Source of the DNA: Dioscorea cayenensis subsp. rotundata
Taxonomy: Eukaryota > Streptophyta > Magnoliopsida > Dioscoreales > Dioscoreaceae
Reading direction: 5' to 3'
Assembly: GCF_009730915.1 (NCBI RefSeq)
Contig: NC_052482.1
Span: forward strand, 3,658,001 to 3,722,000
DNA length: 64,000 nucleotides
Shown here: positions 1 through 13,877 of the stretch, in pieces
How the letters are laid out: each line of letters opens with the position of its first letter
Numbering within the stretch: the first letter of the stretch is position 1
Translations under genes and position numbers: made by a program
Notes under the pieces: generated by a model
The model's input: the letters and a program-made list of their open reading frames with translations, nothing else
Told to the model about the DNA's origin: nothing
Databases searched by the model: none

Positions 1-3000
1 TTTATTGCAGAGTCTAACAACAGGTGATGAGCTACTTCCAGAGTTGGAAAAGCTATTTATAAGAGAGCTATCTGTAGGGGAGTCACTGCAGTAGTGTTCA
101 TAATGGAAAGGGGAGCAATTTTTGTCACAGCATATTTCTGGTGCTGTGGTGGATGCAGTTAATTGGGTTCCTGGAGTCATCAATCCTACACCATCTTCTC
201 CCCCACAACAAGCCATAAGGGATGGGCTCTGGACAGTTTCTGGGTGCAAGCTTCGAGGTTTACAAGGACCTACCCAAAAAGATTAAACCACATTAAAGAA
301 AAGGGCAATGCCCTAGATGATAGAAAACGAGGGAAGAAAACCAAATTAACATCTTGAATAATTTAGATGCTACTGCTACCGATATCTGGCCCAGATGCAA
401 GAGATGCAGGTCTCGAGTCCATAATACCAGCATCATTCTTCATCATCCTATTATCTGTAAGAGACAAGATAGTCTCTGTAGATGAATTCCAACATCTTCC
501 TCCAGTAAGATTCCTAGAAAAGGCCATCAATCAACTAGTGTGGATGTTCTAACAAGATGATATATTATAATATTGCAATGCAAACTGTAAAATTATATGC
601 AACAAATGCACATGGCAGATTTCACCAGTTTACTGAGTACTCACCAATTATATCATTCAACAGGTGAAAAGAGGCAGAAAAGTTTCATTAAAAAGTATGA
701 TTCCAAGGAGTGCATCACATTTTATGGTAATAGAATTGTCCTCAACATTTATTTGTAACCATAAAAGAGGGTGCTAAGAAGAAGTCTCATGTAGAGTTTA
801 GGAATAGCAGCAGGAACAAGGATGCTATGATCCTCAGTGATTATTAATAAGAATTTGATCTTAAAAAATGAAATGTTTTCATGCCATGTTAATTCACAGA
901 TTATACCAGGACTTTATCACGTGTATAGAACAAAAAAATTAAAAAATAAAAAACTTCTTAAATGCCAAAAGCAAACCCATTTAGTTAAAGAAACATAGTA
1001 ATCCACTGACACATTCACAAAAATTTCACGCTAATTAAGTTTATAACAAGGTTCAGTCTATAAATTTTCAGAATCCCAAATCTAAAATGCTCTTTTGAAA
1101 AGCATTGTTAACGTGCAAACAAGGTGTTTGCCTGACCAAACTACAGCCAGTGTGATAGATATCTTCATATAAAGAATTTCTTGTCAAGATGGCCAATGTG
1201 AGGTCCCAAGGTTCATCTTTGTGTTCATTTGTGGGTGAAGTGGGGGTGAAGTACAACATCAATGAAGTGAAGGAAAGTTGACGTGTAGTCACACTTCCAT
1301 AAGTGGTGTACTTGTAAGCTTCAAACTCTAATACACCTTTAAATATTTAGGCCCAAACACTACATAGTTGCCTTGTATTTGATTTGGAAGTAAGGTATTG
1401 ATGAAGTCAGAGTTTACAAAAGATTTTAACTCGCCTAATGAAAGAAGCAAATACTTGGGAATCCCAATTAATGAAGCAAGGTGAGTAAAGTTATCCAAAG
1501 CCTGGCTGCTTCTTTAACTCTAGATTTGTTTGTCTCACTGTGCAACTCTCTATCCATTTCCAGAAACTCTTGTGATGCCTTGTGGCTTTAAATAAACCTT
1601 AATTCACAGATCAAATATGCATTAATATTAGGCATTATACAGTTTCATCCTATACTAGAAAGTTGGTATTCAGTTGAGTTCACTAATGAAGCAATATTCC
1701 ATAAGCATGAATAATATGAGGGTGAAGAAACTAACATGTCGAGCATGAATGACCACATTGAATAACACACAATTCTTTCTTTCAATATGATAACAGGAAG
1801 CATCATTTTTCAAGGAAGATGACTTATATGTTATTTGTAGAGGTCATTATTAAAGGGGGAAAAACAAAAAAAAAGCTAGAAGGGAGAGTAATGAACTCCA
1901 ATAAAGTATTACAGATAGTGGAATGACAAAAATTAAAGCAAATGTTACCTGTCATTCCAATCTGATTGGACACCTTGAAATTGCTCGAAAACAGGAAGCA
2001 AATTCTTTCTTCTAATTTCAACCTCATGGTTTGGTAACCTCTCAATTTCAAGTTCTTCACCAGCAAAATCATCAGTGGGTTCACTGCTTGCTCTCGGGGT
2101 CATCACATAGAAGCAAATCTAAAAACAACATATTTAACAATACTGAAGTCCCTAGTTTCAAAGACACAAAAACCAAAAACCAAAAACCAAAAACAACAAA
2201 ATTGAACAGACAAGCTAACACAAGGCACCTTTGGTTTCTGCCATATTGGTATTCTGCATGAGTTAATCTGTACTTCTGCATTAGATAGATACCAGTGAGG
2301 TCTTGCACAAGATTCTGTACGTTCCTTACAGACAGGGATACCAGTTGGTGACACAGAAAATATAGCATCATTATCTTCAAAATCAGATGGATAAATAGCC
2401 ATATTAGTGTTTTGCTGCTTATCCAAGACAATGTTTGAAACACTTTCTTCTCTTTCAGGCCAATTCATTTTTCTACATACATCCCACCATTGAACTGGTT
2501 CAGCATTTACATGTAACTCATCATCCTGAAGTTGCAAAAGGGGGCTGGCTCCAGTTCCTGAGCTGTCATCACATGACTCAGCACCCAAAGATGGGACAAG
2601 CACATGCTGAACTAAATGGCCAGATGGAGAATAAACCAGAAGATTTTCCAAGGAATTAGCCTTCAAATGAGCTGGTAAATTATCACGATATATGGAATTG
2701 TGGAAAACAGCTGCAATAGCACCTGATGGCACAAGTACTTTTCCAGCTGCAGATGCAGCAACATTGCTAACTGTGTTGAGCCATCCACTGTTACCATTTT
2801 TTATCCTACTAACCACAGAAAGTGTAGTGGGGGGAGGAGGCGGAAGAAGAAATTGCTGATCAGTATTGTACGATGAAGTTGACCACCATGGTGATGTAAG
2901 ATTAGGAACAAGAATTGGCCCATCACAGTTCGGACTTTGTGGCAGAAGAATAGCATCACCACCAAAAGGGGATAAAACGAATATATGACAGGTACCCCTG

Positions 3001-6000
3001 GATGAAACAATCGCTATCCACTGGCTAGAGGGACTAAAACAAATGTCTTGTATGACCTACATTAAAGAAATTACATCATGAGCCAATAAGTAAGGAATTA
3101 CAGAACATAATGCCAATTGCAATATCTATTTAGAATGAAATTTATCAGGTGCTTACAGCTGCTGTAATACCCCGATAAAGTTTGTAAAGATGGACGTGAG
3201 AATTAGCCCAATCATAACAAACTGGATTTGAACTATTTGGCATGGGCCTTGGCATAATCCTGAAGACATTTATATTGTGTCCATGTACTGAAGTTGTAAC
3301 CAGAAGTGTACCACTAGGGTCAAAACACAAAGCAGATATTGGGCTTGTGTGAGCCCTGAATTGTGAAATGACCTCTTTCGAGACAAAATCCTTGACCACG
3401 ACCTGCAACATTACAGACTAAATGTCAGCAATCACTTAAAAATTGGAAAAAAAAGTGCATGCATAATGAAGAATAATCTATGCATATGCATTAATATGTA
3501 TATATATAAACACAATTTGAAGGGATCTCTAAGCAAGATATGTTTAACTGCAATAGCATAAACAATTAATTTGACACCAACCATTCCTGCATTATCAGCC
3601 TCACTAAGATGAGCTGAAGGCGGAAGTCTTCCAACCTTCCTGCTTGAACCTGTTGATAAAGGAGAAGTGGAACCATCAGGTAAAAGCTCTTGACAGTATT
3701 TTGACAAAGTTTTGTATCCCATATCACCTAGATTAAGAATTCCAGCAGCCAAATGTTTACTTGACTCCATAGCATAACGAGCAACTAAACTACCATTGCC
3801 AGGTGATGTTGATGGGCTAACACCTGGAGAGGGTGTTAGGTTCTGTGGACTGAGGCGTGCAGTATTAGACAGCAAAGGATTGTTGGGAGCATAAGCTAAC
3901 CACCTTGGACCAACAGCCATAGGTCCATAACCAATGTTAAACCCAGCTGCTCCTTGTAAAGGATAAGTCAAGACACTGAATTTATTCTCAAGAGTCAATG
4001 CATCAAAGCAATATATCTGCCACAAAACAATCATGTTGTCACAAATGTTCAAGTACTACGTTAAGTTCAGTTAAAATATCACATGCACATAACATAAGTG
4101 TCAGTTGAATGCTAGCTCAAGCTCCTTACTTGTGCTGCAAGGGCAATGGCAACTATTCGAGGGCTGCATCGGACCATATATACAGCAGATCGAAATCTCA
4201 GAACATGAACATAGCTGTGAGATTTAAGCGAGTAGAACCGAACAACGGTAGGAGTGGAAAAGCAATTTCCTGGTTGAGGCTCTTTTGTGGTCTCCTTGAT
4301 TAATGCACTCAGACGGCCACCTTGAACCGTACCCATTCCCTTGGTTTCATCGCCAGCAACAACCAATAGCAAGGGATGTGATGCCTTAAATCCTTCACTA
4401 CTATCTGATTTTGCAGGAGTGGGCTGCATCTGTAGGAATGTAACTGGGCCATCACGTTTTGATACAAGTTCACATACACTGGAGGCATCCTCAACATCAA
4501 GTACTTGAAATCCATTAGAATAGCCTAGCAGAAGAACATGTTTGAAGGAAGATGGACCAAGTTCTAGCTTGTCAAATCCAGCCCATAGAACCTGTTGAAG
4601 GAACCATTCACAAATGAATTACACAAAACAACTATCCATCACTACAAATGGAAGTTAAAATCTGAGCTAAACCATATAAAGCAGAAAAAAATCAGCAAAT
4701 ACACCCACCCACACACAGACTTCTTTATCCTTTTATTTGAGGTGGGAAAAAACGCAGCAACACACAAGTTAGATAAGATAATCATGGCTATGCTACTAAA
4801 GAAATAGAGGGTTTTAATTCACAAAGTTTTCTAAAATAAACCACCCTCCAAGAAAAAAATATGATTAATACCCTTAAAGAGCAGAATTACATGGTCATCA
4901 CATCAAAAGCATCCACCTTATAGATGATCGATATGAATTTACATTCTTAGAATCAAGCAGAAGTCCCATTCTTTTCTAAGTTCTAAGTTTTAAGAAAATC
5001 TTTATCGTATTAAGTCACCATGAAACCTGTGTATCAAATGCCATTCAAAACTTTATAAAGGAAAGAATTTTCAATCATAATCATAAACAAGAATCCCCAA
5101 CCCACTTTAAGCTAGGCTCTATCTACCTTTCTCATTCATCACATCAAGGTCTTGGAAGTTCTCATTGCCTAACTGGCATATGAAAATCTCAATTCCTCAG
5201 CTCATAACTAAAGTCAATAGCACTCAAACATGAAAAATCCAAGAGCTAAGGCCAGCAGTGAGTTCTAAGCTACAAAGATGCATCAACTTTTTAGTGTGCA
5301 CTTATGAACAACACAAAAGAAAATGAGACTAACAACATGTGGAGGGACCTACCAATACAAAGAAAACAAGATAGCATATATTCATACTCAAAAGAAAACT
5401 GAGAGGGCTTCCAGCACTCAATAGTACTAGCACCTTCAAGTTCCTTTGATTATAAATTGAATTTAAAAGATGAAAATAACAGGTTTTGAGATGAAGTAGG
5501 AACCATAAATGAGAAGACGATGTAGAAAAAAAAAAATTAATAGAGACACAAGACTGAGACTTGATAAAAATAATAATAATAAGATAAGAGAAGGATACTG
5601 CATGAAAAACAATGTCAATTGGCATTAACAAAAGCTACATAAAACTATTTAGCGAGATACCATAACATAATATCCTTGAGATAATTCAAAAAGTAACCGA
5701 AACCAAACTAGGGCCTTCAAATGCCTGCAAAACCCTGAATTTATTTATAGAACTGTCTACTAATGACAAAATAATATCGGCCATGTTTTCAACTATTTCT
5801 AAATCTGACTTTGCATAAAAAATAAAAATAAAAAACCACACAGCAAATAAGAAGGCATTTTGTTGATCATCAGTCCTTATTGTATCATGTATCACTTGAT
5901 ATTCACTTGCCTCCCGTGAGAAGGTATTCTTGAATCTCCACATTTTTGCGATCAAATTACAGTCAGAAGATGATTGCATAATCAAAGGATAAAGCTATCA

Positions 6001-7615
6001 TCACTAAAACTACATCAGTAAATTTGCATTTAAGTTGCAGCACTATAAAAACCAATAAATGTGTGTCTTTTGACAGTTATAAAAATCAATAAATGTGTGT
6101 CTTTTGGCAGTTATAAAAACCAATAAATGTGTCTTTTGACAGTTATATATAAAAAGAAGTATGAGCTCACCTTACCAATAAGAAGCAATTAGTTGTTCAA
6201 CCAGCTTTTTCTATCTCCTTAAAGCCACAATAGTGGTATAATAGCTGTTGTTAATGAGCCAAAAGGAAACAAGTAAAGAGAAAACGGAGAATTCACATTC
6301 TATAAATATCTTCAAAGTGAAGCTTGGAGTGTGCATCTTGTCCTATTGCAAATGCCATGTCAAGGTCTAACTTACTGCATCACTAAGAAGACAGCTGAAA
6401 AGATGCCTGTTGGTTCAAACATTAAGCAGCAGCATCTAAAAGTTAACAAGAATACATGCAATACTTCAAATTCTTAATTACACAATCAAGGCTTAAAATG
6501 GCAGCAAAAGTTAACTGTCACAGTTTATAAATTCCTATAACCAAACAAAATGCAGTCTAACACATTTTACTGGATCTAATGTCGATGTCGTGACCTTTTC
6601 ATGGCCAGTTGACTGAGGAATAATCAAAAAATGAGGAGAATATTAGATAAAATTTCCTGAACCTCTCTAATGAATAATGGTTATTCTTGAAGGAGCACTT
6701 CCTTGATTGGTTAGGAAATAGAGAAGTAACGTATCACACCAATATGAAAAATTTTGGAACAGACAGGAGTCCCAAGAAAAAGCAGACACTTTAACCTGAA
6801 TGGTTATTCTTGAAGGAAAAGTTCCTTGATTGGTTAGAAAATAGAGAAGTAAGGTATTATTCTAATCCTAGAAATTTTGTAACAAACAAAGGTTCCAAGA
6901 AAAGCAGACACTTTAAACTGAAAGCACGTCATTCCAGCAAATTTACCGTATTCCATTCAAAGTCTTATATAAAAGCTCAATAGGCATGACCATAAATTTC
7001 TGTTGTCTCATAGGAAGGGATCAATCATGAATACTTCACAAATCCAATCATCACCGATCTCAAAATTTCCCTTTTTTTCATTCTACCCATACAAGGAAAC
7101 TGAAATAATTGCACCTCCAGATCATCTAATTATCAACTTTTGCCCACTGTACCATAATTCACTTGGGAACTAAACTCACTCAAATGCATTACCACAAAGT
7201 ACACAACGGTACCAAAGACCAAACTTTCAAGAAGAACCAGCAGAAAACCATTATTTAGACAAGTATCCACTACAAGATCACAATTCACCAAATCCACTAG
7301 AAATTATAAACAAAACAACAGAAAAGAAACATTAAGATAAGAATTCACAAAAAGATCATCGATTCACGAAAGCCAACTAGAAAAACAACAACCAGAGAAG
7401 AAACAAAGAAAAAGAAAGACCTGATCTTTCTCCTCCTCGGCAGGGACGGCGATCGAGGCAGCGACAGAGGCACCGGCCGATCGGACTGTAGAAGCAACAG
7501 ACCCAGCGTTCGCTGACACCGTCTTGAGGCAAGACGAGATGATCCTAAGAGAGTGAGGAAACAGCCCATTCCGGCCACCACCACCACCACTACCACTACC
7601 CTTACCCTTCCTCAT
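1..7615 (-). CDS. ATG18: ATG18 g/h-type autophagy protein (WD40 PROPPIN + BCAS3 domain), 3' end outside window
   Basis: PROPPIN-type WD40 protein that binds phosphoinositides in autophagosome formation. This plant subclass carries an extra BCAS3 domain. I traced exons by frame and splice sites: 7421-7615, 4130-4591, 3582-4016, 3157-3402, 2229-3056, 1949-2118, about 374-513, and 1-269 running off the window. Phases fit at every junction. The start ATG is at 7615 (MRKGKGSGSGGGGG), followed by the subclass leader RSAGASVAASIA. WD-repeat text includes VLLLGYSNGFQVLDVED and FRAHTSPISALCFDPSGTLL. Where PROPPINs have the FRRG lipid-binding loop, this has LYRGITAAVIQDICF. The BCAS3 segment lies in the 276-residue exon 5 and in exon 6 (HEVEIRRKNLLPVFEQF). 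Exon 7 matches the family's SKPASLSS-like tail. Exon 8 is an 89-codon open frame rich in Ser and is the least certain. Intron 1 (4592-7420) is long and holds local repeats. No lesion seen. Confidence 0.92.
6053..6154. repeat. 34-bp tandem repeat, three copies, in ATG18 intron 1
   Basis: Copies begin at about 6053, 6087 and 6121 with the text caataaatgtg, followed by tcttttgacagttataaaaa. The third copy lacks one tg pair. It lies wholly within intron 1 of the ATG18 gene. Confidence 0.85.
6676..6921. repeat. Tandem duplication of about 123 bp in ATG18 intron 1
   Basis: Text beginning atggttattcttgaagga at about 6677 recurs at 6800. Both copies then read ttccttgattggtta and agcagacacttta at matching spacing, with scattered differences, so this is an old direct duplication. 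Confidence 0.85.
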
Positions 7616-10600
7616 CCTCTTCTCGCTCTCCCAACGACCGTTGAACCACCGGCGAGCAGCAGCAGCAGCCCCGCCCTTAACCTCCGTCTCCTGCCGCCCG
7701 CCCACCCGCCGAGGCCACCGGCGGTAGAAAAGACCATCCGAGTAGCGTTCTCCGGTGATCGCCGGAGTAGGATCGTGGTGATTAGGCAACGGTGGGGTTT
7801 GACTTCGCGGCCATCGTCGTCTCCGAACAAACCTCTCGCCAAGAAAAAGATAACCAAATCCAAGACCAAACTCTTTCTCTTTCTCTTTTTTTCGCTCTGG
7901 TATTCAGTTTTTCAATTATTTTTTTTTGTGATATTTCTAGATATACCCTTGAAAAGAATAATATTTTCATTTAAGAAAGAATTGTTTTATATGGCTTGTT
8001 TGGATTTAATAAATATTGAAAATAATTCATGTAATTTTCTTAGGTTTTAAATTAAGTTAAAATTAAAAATTATTTCTATCTTACCGTCTTGTATTTGTAC
8101 CATCGCTTTTTTTTTTTTCTTTGACAAATGTGATGAGCTACTTATTAATTATTATACACAGTGTAAGAAGAGATTGAATTTTACAACACCTGTGTCTTTT
8201 GTTTGTGCGAAGTGAAGTTTAAACCGAATGTTTTTTTATTTTTTGCTCTAATTTATGAGTGAGGTATTTTTGATATTTTTATTAAAATATTAAAAAAAAC
8301 ACTTGATTAAAAAACTTTAAAAAAAAACAAAGATAAAAGATAAATAGAAAAGTAATTGGAATGAAAAATAAAGGAGTTTTGAGTAATTTTTTAATTAAAA
8401 ACATTAAAATTGTTTATTCTATTAAAAAGATTTAATATGTGTTTGTTTATTTCATAATTTTGGAAGAAAAAGAAATCCAAACCGTCTCTCGTACGCATCA
8501 ACTATCAAGTTTGTAGATAAGGATAAGAAATTATTTTAAAAATATCAATAATAAATATATTCATTATCTTTGGAAATCTTGTAATTTAAAAAGAAAAATA
8601 AGAAATATGGTGTTCTAGAAACAGTCATTTTAAATATTTTTAATAATATTTTGTGTTGTGATTTGAAAAATCTTTTGAAAGAATTTTTTATTTTTCTTCC
8701 ATGATAAAATCTTTACTGTTTCTTTTTATCTATCACAAATTCAATTTTTTTTTTATCTATCATCAAATCAAAAAAATATTTATTATCCTTTTTTAAATTA
8801 TTTTTAACACTCTATTCAATTCTCTTTCTGAAATTAAATATAAAAGATAAATATAAAGATATAAATTAGGGATAATTTTAAAAAGATAACGAGATAAAAT
8901 TTTATGAAATAATTAAATTTTTTTACATATAAAATTCGGTTAACATGAAATATAAAAAAAAACTGAGGGAGGGAGTATATTAGTGCTTTTAGAAAAAATA
9001 ATTTCTCTTTCTTTTGATGCAATACAAACTTCACACTTAATAAATGAGGTTTTTTTTTTACAATGTTAATATCTATATTAGGTGCGAGTTAATGCTTCAA
9101 ATACACATGTCAAAAAGCATGTAAATTCTTCTATAAAGAATTTTAACTCTTACTATTATGCACAACACACTAAAACTAATCACTTAAACCAAACGGTGTT
9201 GATTAAAATTAAAAATCTAATGATTGAGTTGGAAATTTTTATTTAATTTAAAAATTAGTGATAACTTTAAAATAAAGTACACAGTTCATAAAATGACTTA
9301 AAATAGAAAACTAAGTAAATTATTAGAAGCAATGGTTGGATCTGCATATACCTAGACAACAAGAAAAATAATTGGTTTTTGTGTACATTTGTTTAGATAA
9401 ATAGAATATGGATCATAATAGCTGTCCCTTTCTCACTTAAAAACTAGCACACATGTACATATATATGTATATATATTTCTCTTAAAGTCTTGTTGGAATG
9501 TAAAACTTTATAGTTTAAAAATGTTTGATAACTTTCAACCATTACATTGCAAAAAGAAATTTATGTCTCTCAAGCAAAGAGCTTTCAAAATTCGAAACAC
9601 GATTTAAAAAGTATCAATAAATTAAAAATATATTTTATATTTTATAAAATTAAAAAAATTAAAATGATGTTGATTCTACGATTCTTTACATAGCATAGCT
9701 GGTATTTTATTATGCTCTCAACTAAAAAGTTAAAAATTCAAATAAAATAAAATAAAATTAATTAATAATAATAATGGTGTTGATTTGTGTTAAGATTGCA
9801 CGTTATGTAATAGGGGGTAAACTCATATGCCATATATAATCAGATTTAATTAACAATATCTAAAAACTCAATATTAATAGAAAAAAACATTATTTTATGT
9901 ATATTGTATGGGGCCCATGAGATATGTTTTGTTTTCAATTATCATGATATGATATGGTTTGATATGATGATAGTATGTAAAGATGTGGGGAAGTGACAAT
10001 TATATAGAGTTTTATTTATAATTATTTATTTTTTTATACATATTTTAAAAAAATAACTTAAGTTTTATTTCTTTTAAAAAAAAATTAAACAATTTTATTT
10101 TATTTTTTTCCTAATTCTATCAATGACAAAAGTATCTCTTGACAACCTAAGTCACTTCCAAAGAAACACAAACGACCAATTCAACATCTTAGTGTTTAAT
10201 AATGAAATGAAAATTAGATTGAGATTTTCTCTAATCCATAAAGGCATGATGCTTGACATCTCATTTATCAAAATATCTACTTTTTTCTTCAAATCTTTTT
10301 TTTTTTTTAAAAAAAATTTGGTATCAATCATTTCTTGAGCCGTCCATTAGATAAATCTATTGAATTAGTTAAGAGTAAATATTATAAATATATATTCTAA
10401 TAATAAAAACTTCTATTAGGTCTAACAACAAAAAATACAAAGTCATTCCATACTTAACATTAATGTAATTATCTTCACTAATCTTGCCTATGAAGAGTAG
10501 CTTGGAAAATAACATAACAATATTACACACACAAAACTAAGTGTATTGTCTTCAATGTAGAACAAAATCTACCTCTTTTGAGTACCAACTAAAATATGTT

Positions 10601-10752
10601 TCGCAAGGATTCTCCGCACATCTCTTAAGTTTCAAATGCTTAACTCTACATCTCTTAAGTTTCAAGTGCTTATAACCTTTGCCAAAATAAGAGTGCGTGA
10701 GACATTAACTCTACACGGCTGTTAAGTTTCAATTGCTCATCGCATTTGTCTA

Positions 10753-10794
<42 letters not shown>

Positions 10795-11445
10795 TAATAA
10801 TAATACATATACAAATCTAGCGAGCTTTCTCCAACATACAATTAAATACTGAAACATGCTTCACAAGGTTTCTCTATTTTTGGGTCCTTTTAACTCTGCC
10901 GTGGTGTGGACTTCTCATGTGAATCTTATTAACGTTAAAATGAGAATAAGGAATTAATTCCGCATGTTTTTCTAAATTTTAAGTACTGATCACCCTTCTA
11001 AAATATATAAATATATATATATATATATAAACACATGAATGAATTCTCAACCTTAGCATGTTTGCTTCTAATGTATTTATTTGTAATATATATATGTACA
11101 AACTATATCTCGACACTTCACAACTCCACTGAACCAAAGACCGAATTTCTCAATACCTAATCTTTACAGAGTTATTTGCAACCTTAAATCCAGCCAAACA
11201 AATGCCAAAAAAAAAACAGCCAACCAAAGTACCCATGTGGATAAAAACATATTAAATTCTTTTAATTTGTACATAGTTTTTCATTCTCTATCTTCTAGTC
11301 ATAATCACAATGAAGAGTTAGATATAACAATATTCTCTTCCTTCATCCACCAACAAGATATATTCAAGAACAATATAAAATAAAGGTCATAACTTCAATT
11401 CAATCTACCATTCCCCACCAAAACTACCATTCTCTCAATCCATAC
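7616..11445. other. Intergenic, AT-rich, no gene seen
   Basis: The first 200 bases are the GC-richer 5' leader and promoter side of ATG18. The rest is AT-rich with homopolymer runs. A motif ctgagggagggagta at about 8960 resembles one end of a Stowaway-type MITE, but I could not find its partner. Around 10620-10740 a cctttaagtttca-like phrase (ctcttaagtttcaa) recurs three times. I see no coding exon. Confidence 0.6.
10752..10794. repeat. (AAT)n microsatellite
   Basis: Uninterrupted run of taa/ata/aat triplets, then an interruption and a few more units. Confidence 0.95.
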
Positions 11446-11454
11446 CATATAAAC
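11446..11454 (+). promoter_or_regulatory. Candidate TATA box of the DMP gene
   Basis: The string catataaac lies about 70 bases before the DMP start codon, followed by a caa-repeat leader (11454-11477). Position and sequence suit a plant TATA box. This is inference from spacing only. Confidence 0.4.
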
Positions 11455-11520
11455 AACAACAACAACAACAACAACAAGTACATCATTCATATCTCCACAA
11501 AACATCAAACAACTTCAACC

Positions 11521-12078
11521 ATGGGATCATCAACAAGTACTACTACTACAACAACAACAACACTCTTCCAACTCCTCTCAAACATCATCAAGCTCCTCCC
11601 CACTGGCACCACCTTCTTCTTCCAATTCCTCAACCCTCTCCTCACCAACAATGGCAAGTGCAACACCACCAACAAAACCTTCACTGCCATCTTGCTCTCC
11701 CTTTCTGCCTTATTCTGCTTCTTCTCCACCTTCACTGACAGCACCACCACCTCTGATGGCAAGCTCCAGTATGGCCTTCTCACCACTAATGGCCTTTGGA
11801 CTGGTTCCTCCTCCACAAGCTCTAAGTCCAAGCTCAAGCTCAAAGACTTTATCCATGCCTTCCTCTCTTTGATGGTGTTTGCTGTTTTAGTCCTCTTGGA
11901 TACTAACACTATTTCTTGCTTTTATCCTTCTCTTCTATCCAAAGAGAAGGCTTTGCTCAAAGCTTTGCCTCCTGCTCTTGGTGCTCTTTCTTCTCTAGTT
12001 TTCATGTTCTTACCCTCCACTCGCCATGGTATTGGCTACTCTTCGTCTTCCTCAACCTCTTCATCTTCTTCAACTTAA
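11521..12078 (+). CDS. DMP: DUF679 membrane protein (DMP family)
   Basis: Single-exon gene of 185 residues, the usual length and structure for this plant-specific four-helix membrane family. The family has been linked to membrane remodelling in senescence and, for the DMP8/9 branch, to gamete fusion. A Ser/Thr-rich start (MGSSTSTTTTTTTT) is followed by the family signature LLPTGTTFFFQFLNPLLTNN at about residues 25-44. Next come a hydrophobic segment at 55-75, one at about 108-126 (FIHAFLSLMVFAVLVLLD) and a last one at about 146-165 that ends in PSTRHGIGY, typical of the family. The tail is a run of serines. Both ends are predicted to be cytosolic. I cannot assign a subclade. The hydrophilic loop near residues 80-106 (DGKLQYGL) is also family-typical. 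Frame is intact. Confidence 0.93.
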   Translation: MGSSTSTTTTTTTTLFQLLSNIIKLLPTGTTFFFQFLNPLLTNNGKCNTTNKTFTAILLSLSALFCFFSTFTDSTTTSDGKLQYGLLTTNGLWTGSSSTSSKSKLKLKDFIHAFLSLMVFAVLVLLDTNTISCFYPSLLSKEKALLKALPPALGALSSLVFMFLPSTRHGIGYSSSSSTSSSSST

Positions 12079-13269
12079 TGCTTTCCCATTGGAGTAATTG
12101 CCAATTATGTATGGTTGGCTTGCCTTGACAATATATTAATTCTATGTATATATAGGGATCCTATATTCAAATATTTTATATATATATCGGGCAACATAGT
12201 GTAGTAAAGAATGGTTTGTCCAATTAATCAAATATATATATATATATATATTATATATCAAGCAATATTATGTATGAATATTATAAACAACCAACAAGTA
12301 TTGGTGCAAGTTGTGAGAATAAATTATTCTCACGTATGTGGCTCATGTAACGGAAGGCTTAATAGAATATTAATTAGATCTACATAAAGTTATGGAGTTT
12401 TAATATTAAGGTTTTCTTATTTACAATGGTCGAAGATGATTAAAGTTAAAGTTAAAATTTGATGTAACTCTCTGGCTATAATGCTCATCATGATGATAAG
12501 CTTTTAAATCATCGAGAAAATATGAAAAGAAGAAGGTAAGAGAAAAAAAGAAAAAAACAAAAGTAAGGTTTTTATTCTTTTGCTTTATATTTTTTAGTTT
12601 TTTTCACAAGTGTAAGAATGGATAAATGTAAGTTTTATGTGTATTTTATATTTTTTTTTGTGTGAATCAAACTTGTAAAAATTCTGACTATTTTCAAATA
12701 TTCGTTATAGTTGCAATAGATGTTTTTTTTTTTAATATTATTAGATTTTTCTCAACGTCAAAATGAGAAACTTCTAAAATAAATAGCATAAATTTGGATT
12801 TCTTATCTAAGAGATTCATTTTATATATAAAAAAATATATTTGCCAAAAGAAATATATTAAAGGCTGGCTTCGTAGATTTATCCTATTATAATAGGGCTT
12901 CTAGAGGTCAAAACCTCAAAAAAAAAATAAAAAATAAAAAAATAAAATAAAAAAAGAGAGAAATTTATCATGTAACAGTGGTCTAGGAAGTCTTATAAAG
13001 CTTCCGGAAGTTCAAAACTTCAAAGAGGGGAAAAAATAAACAAGTGTATATTATTAACTGTTCAAGCATTATGTCAAGGATGTATTGTAATATAATTTAA
13101 TTATTTAAATAAATTATCTTCCCTGTTATTCTCTCTGTCTTCCACTCATTAATTAATTGATTAATTCATATTATCTTTGTGTAATCCATGATCTCCTGTT
13201 TTTTATTTTTTGATGAGCAAAGTTTGAGACACACGTTAGTTAACATGTGGTTCCTTAACCTAACAAGCT
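12079..13269. other. DMP 3' flank and intergenic, no gene seen
   Basis: AT-rich with (TA)n tracts near 12236-12252. Polyadenylation-like AATAAA-type strings are frequent and not informative. No exon recognised. Confidence 0.6.
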
Positions 13270-13858
13270 ATTCTAGTTTAAAAAATCAATTATTTTTATG
13301 CATAAAAATGTAATTATTTGCACAATGATCATATTATATTTTTAAATATAAAAAATGGTATTTTTTGTTTTAAGGTAAAACTATGACCTCTTCCTTTCAT
13401 CACGATCATTATATATAAAAATATTATTTCCAACCACCTCCTACAATTATGTCTACATATATAGCATCTAGCTCTTAACTACCTAAAATACACTAAAGAA
13501 AATATCACAGAAGAATATCTACCAAAAATACAAAGATATATATGATCTTAGTTTAAAAAATAAATTATTTTTATGTATAGAAATGTAATTATTTGCACAA
13601 TGATCATATTATATTTTTGAATATAAACAATGGTATATTTTGTTGAGGGATGACTATTATGAAAATACTTTAGGTTTCAAGGTATAACTATGATTAATGA
13701 TTCTCTTCCTTTCATCACGATCATTATATATAAAAATATCGTTTCTAATCACCCGCTACACTTATGTCTACATATATAGCATCTAGCTCTTAACTACCTA
13801 AAATACACTAAAAAATATCACAGACGAATATCTTCCAAAAATACAAAGATATATTATG
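13270..13858. repeat. Direct duplication of about 280 bp, two copies
   Basis: The sequence from about 13270 (tagtttaaaaaatcaatta, then tgcacaatgatcatattata, then catatatagcatctagctc) recurs from about 13550 with the same order of landmarks and modest divergence. The second copy carries an extra short insert near 13640-13690. Confidence 0.85.
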
Positions 13859-13877
13859 CACGATCTTAATGCATTAT

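Noticed and set aside
7553-8050. 165-residue plus-strand frame over ATG18 exon 1
   Set aside because: Antisense to a conserved exon; low-complexity Thr and Phe runs; no family resemblance.
8955-8975. Stowaway MITE
   Set aside because: Only one end-like motif (ggagggagta) found; no inverse partner within a few kb.
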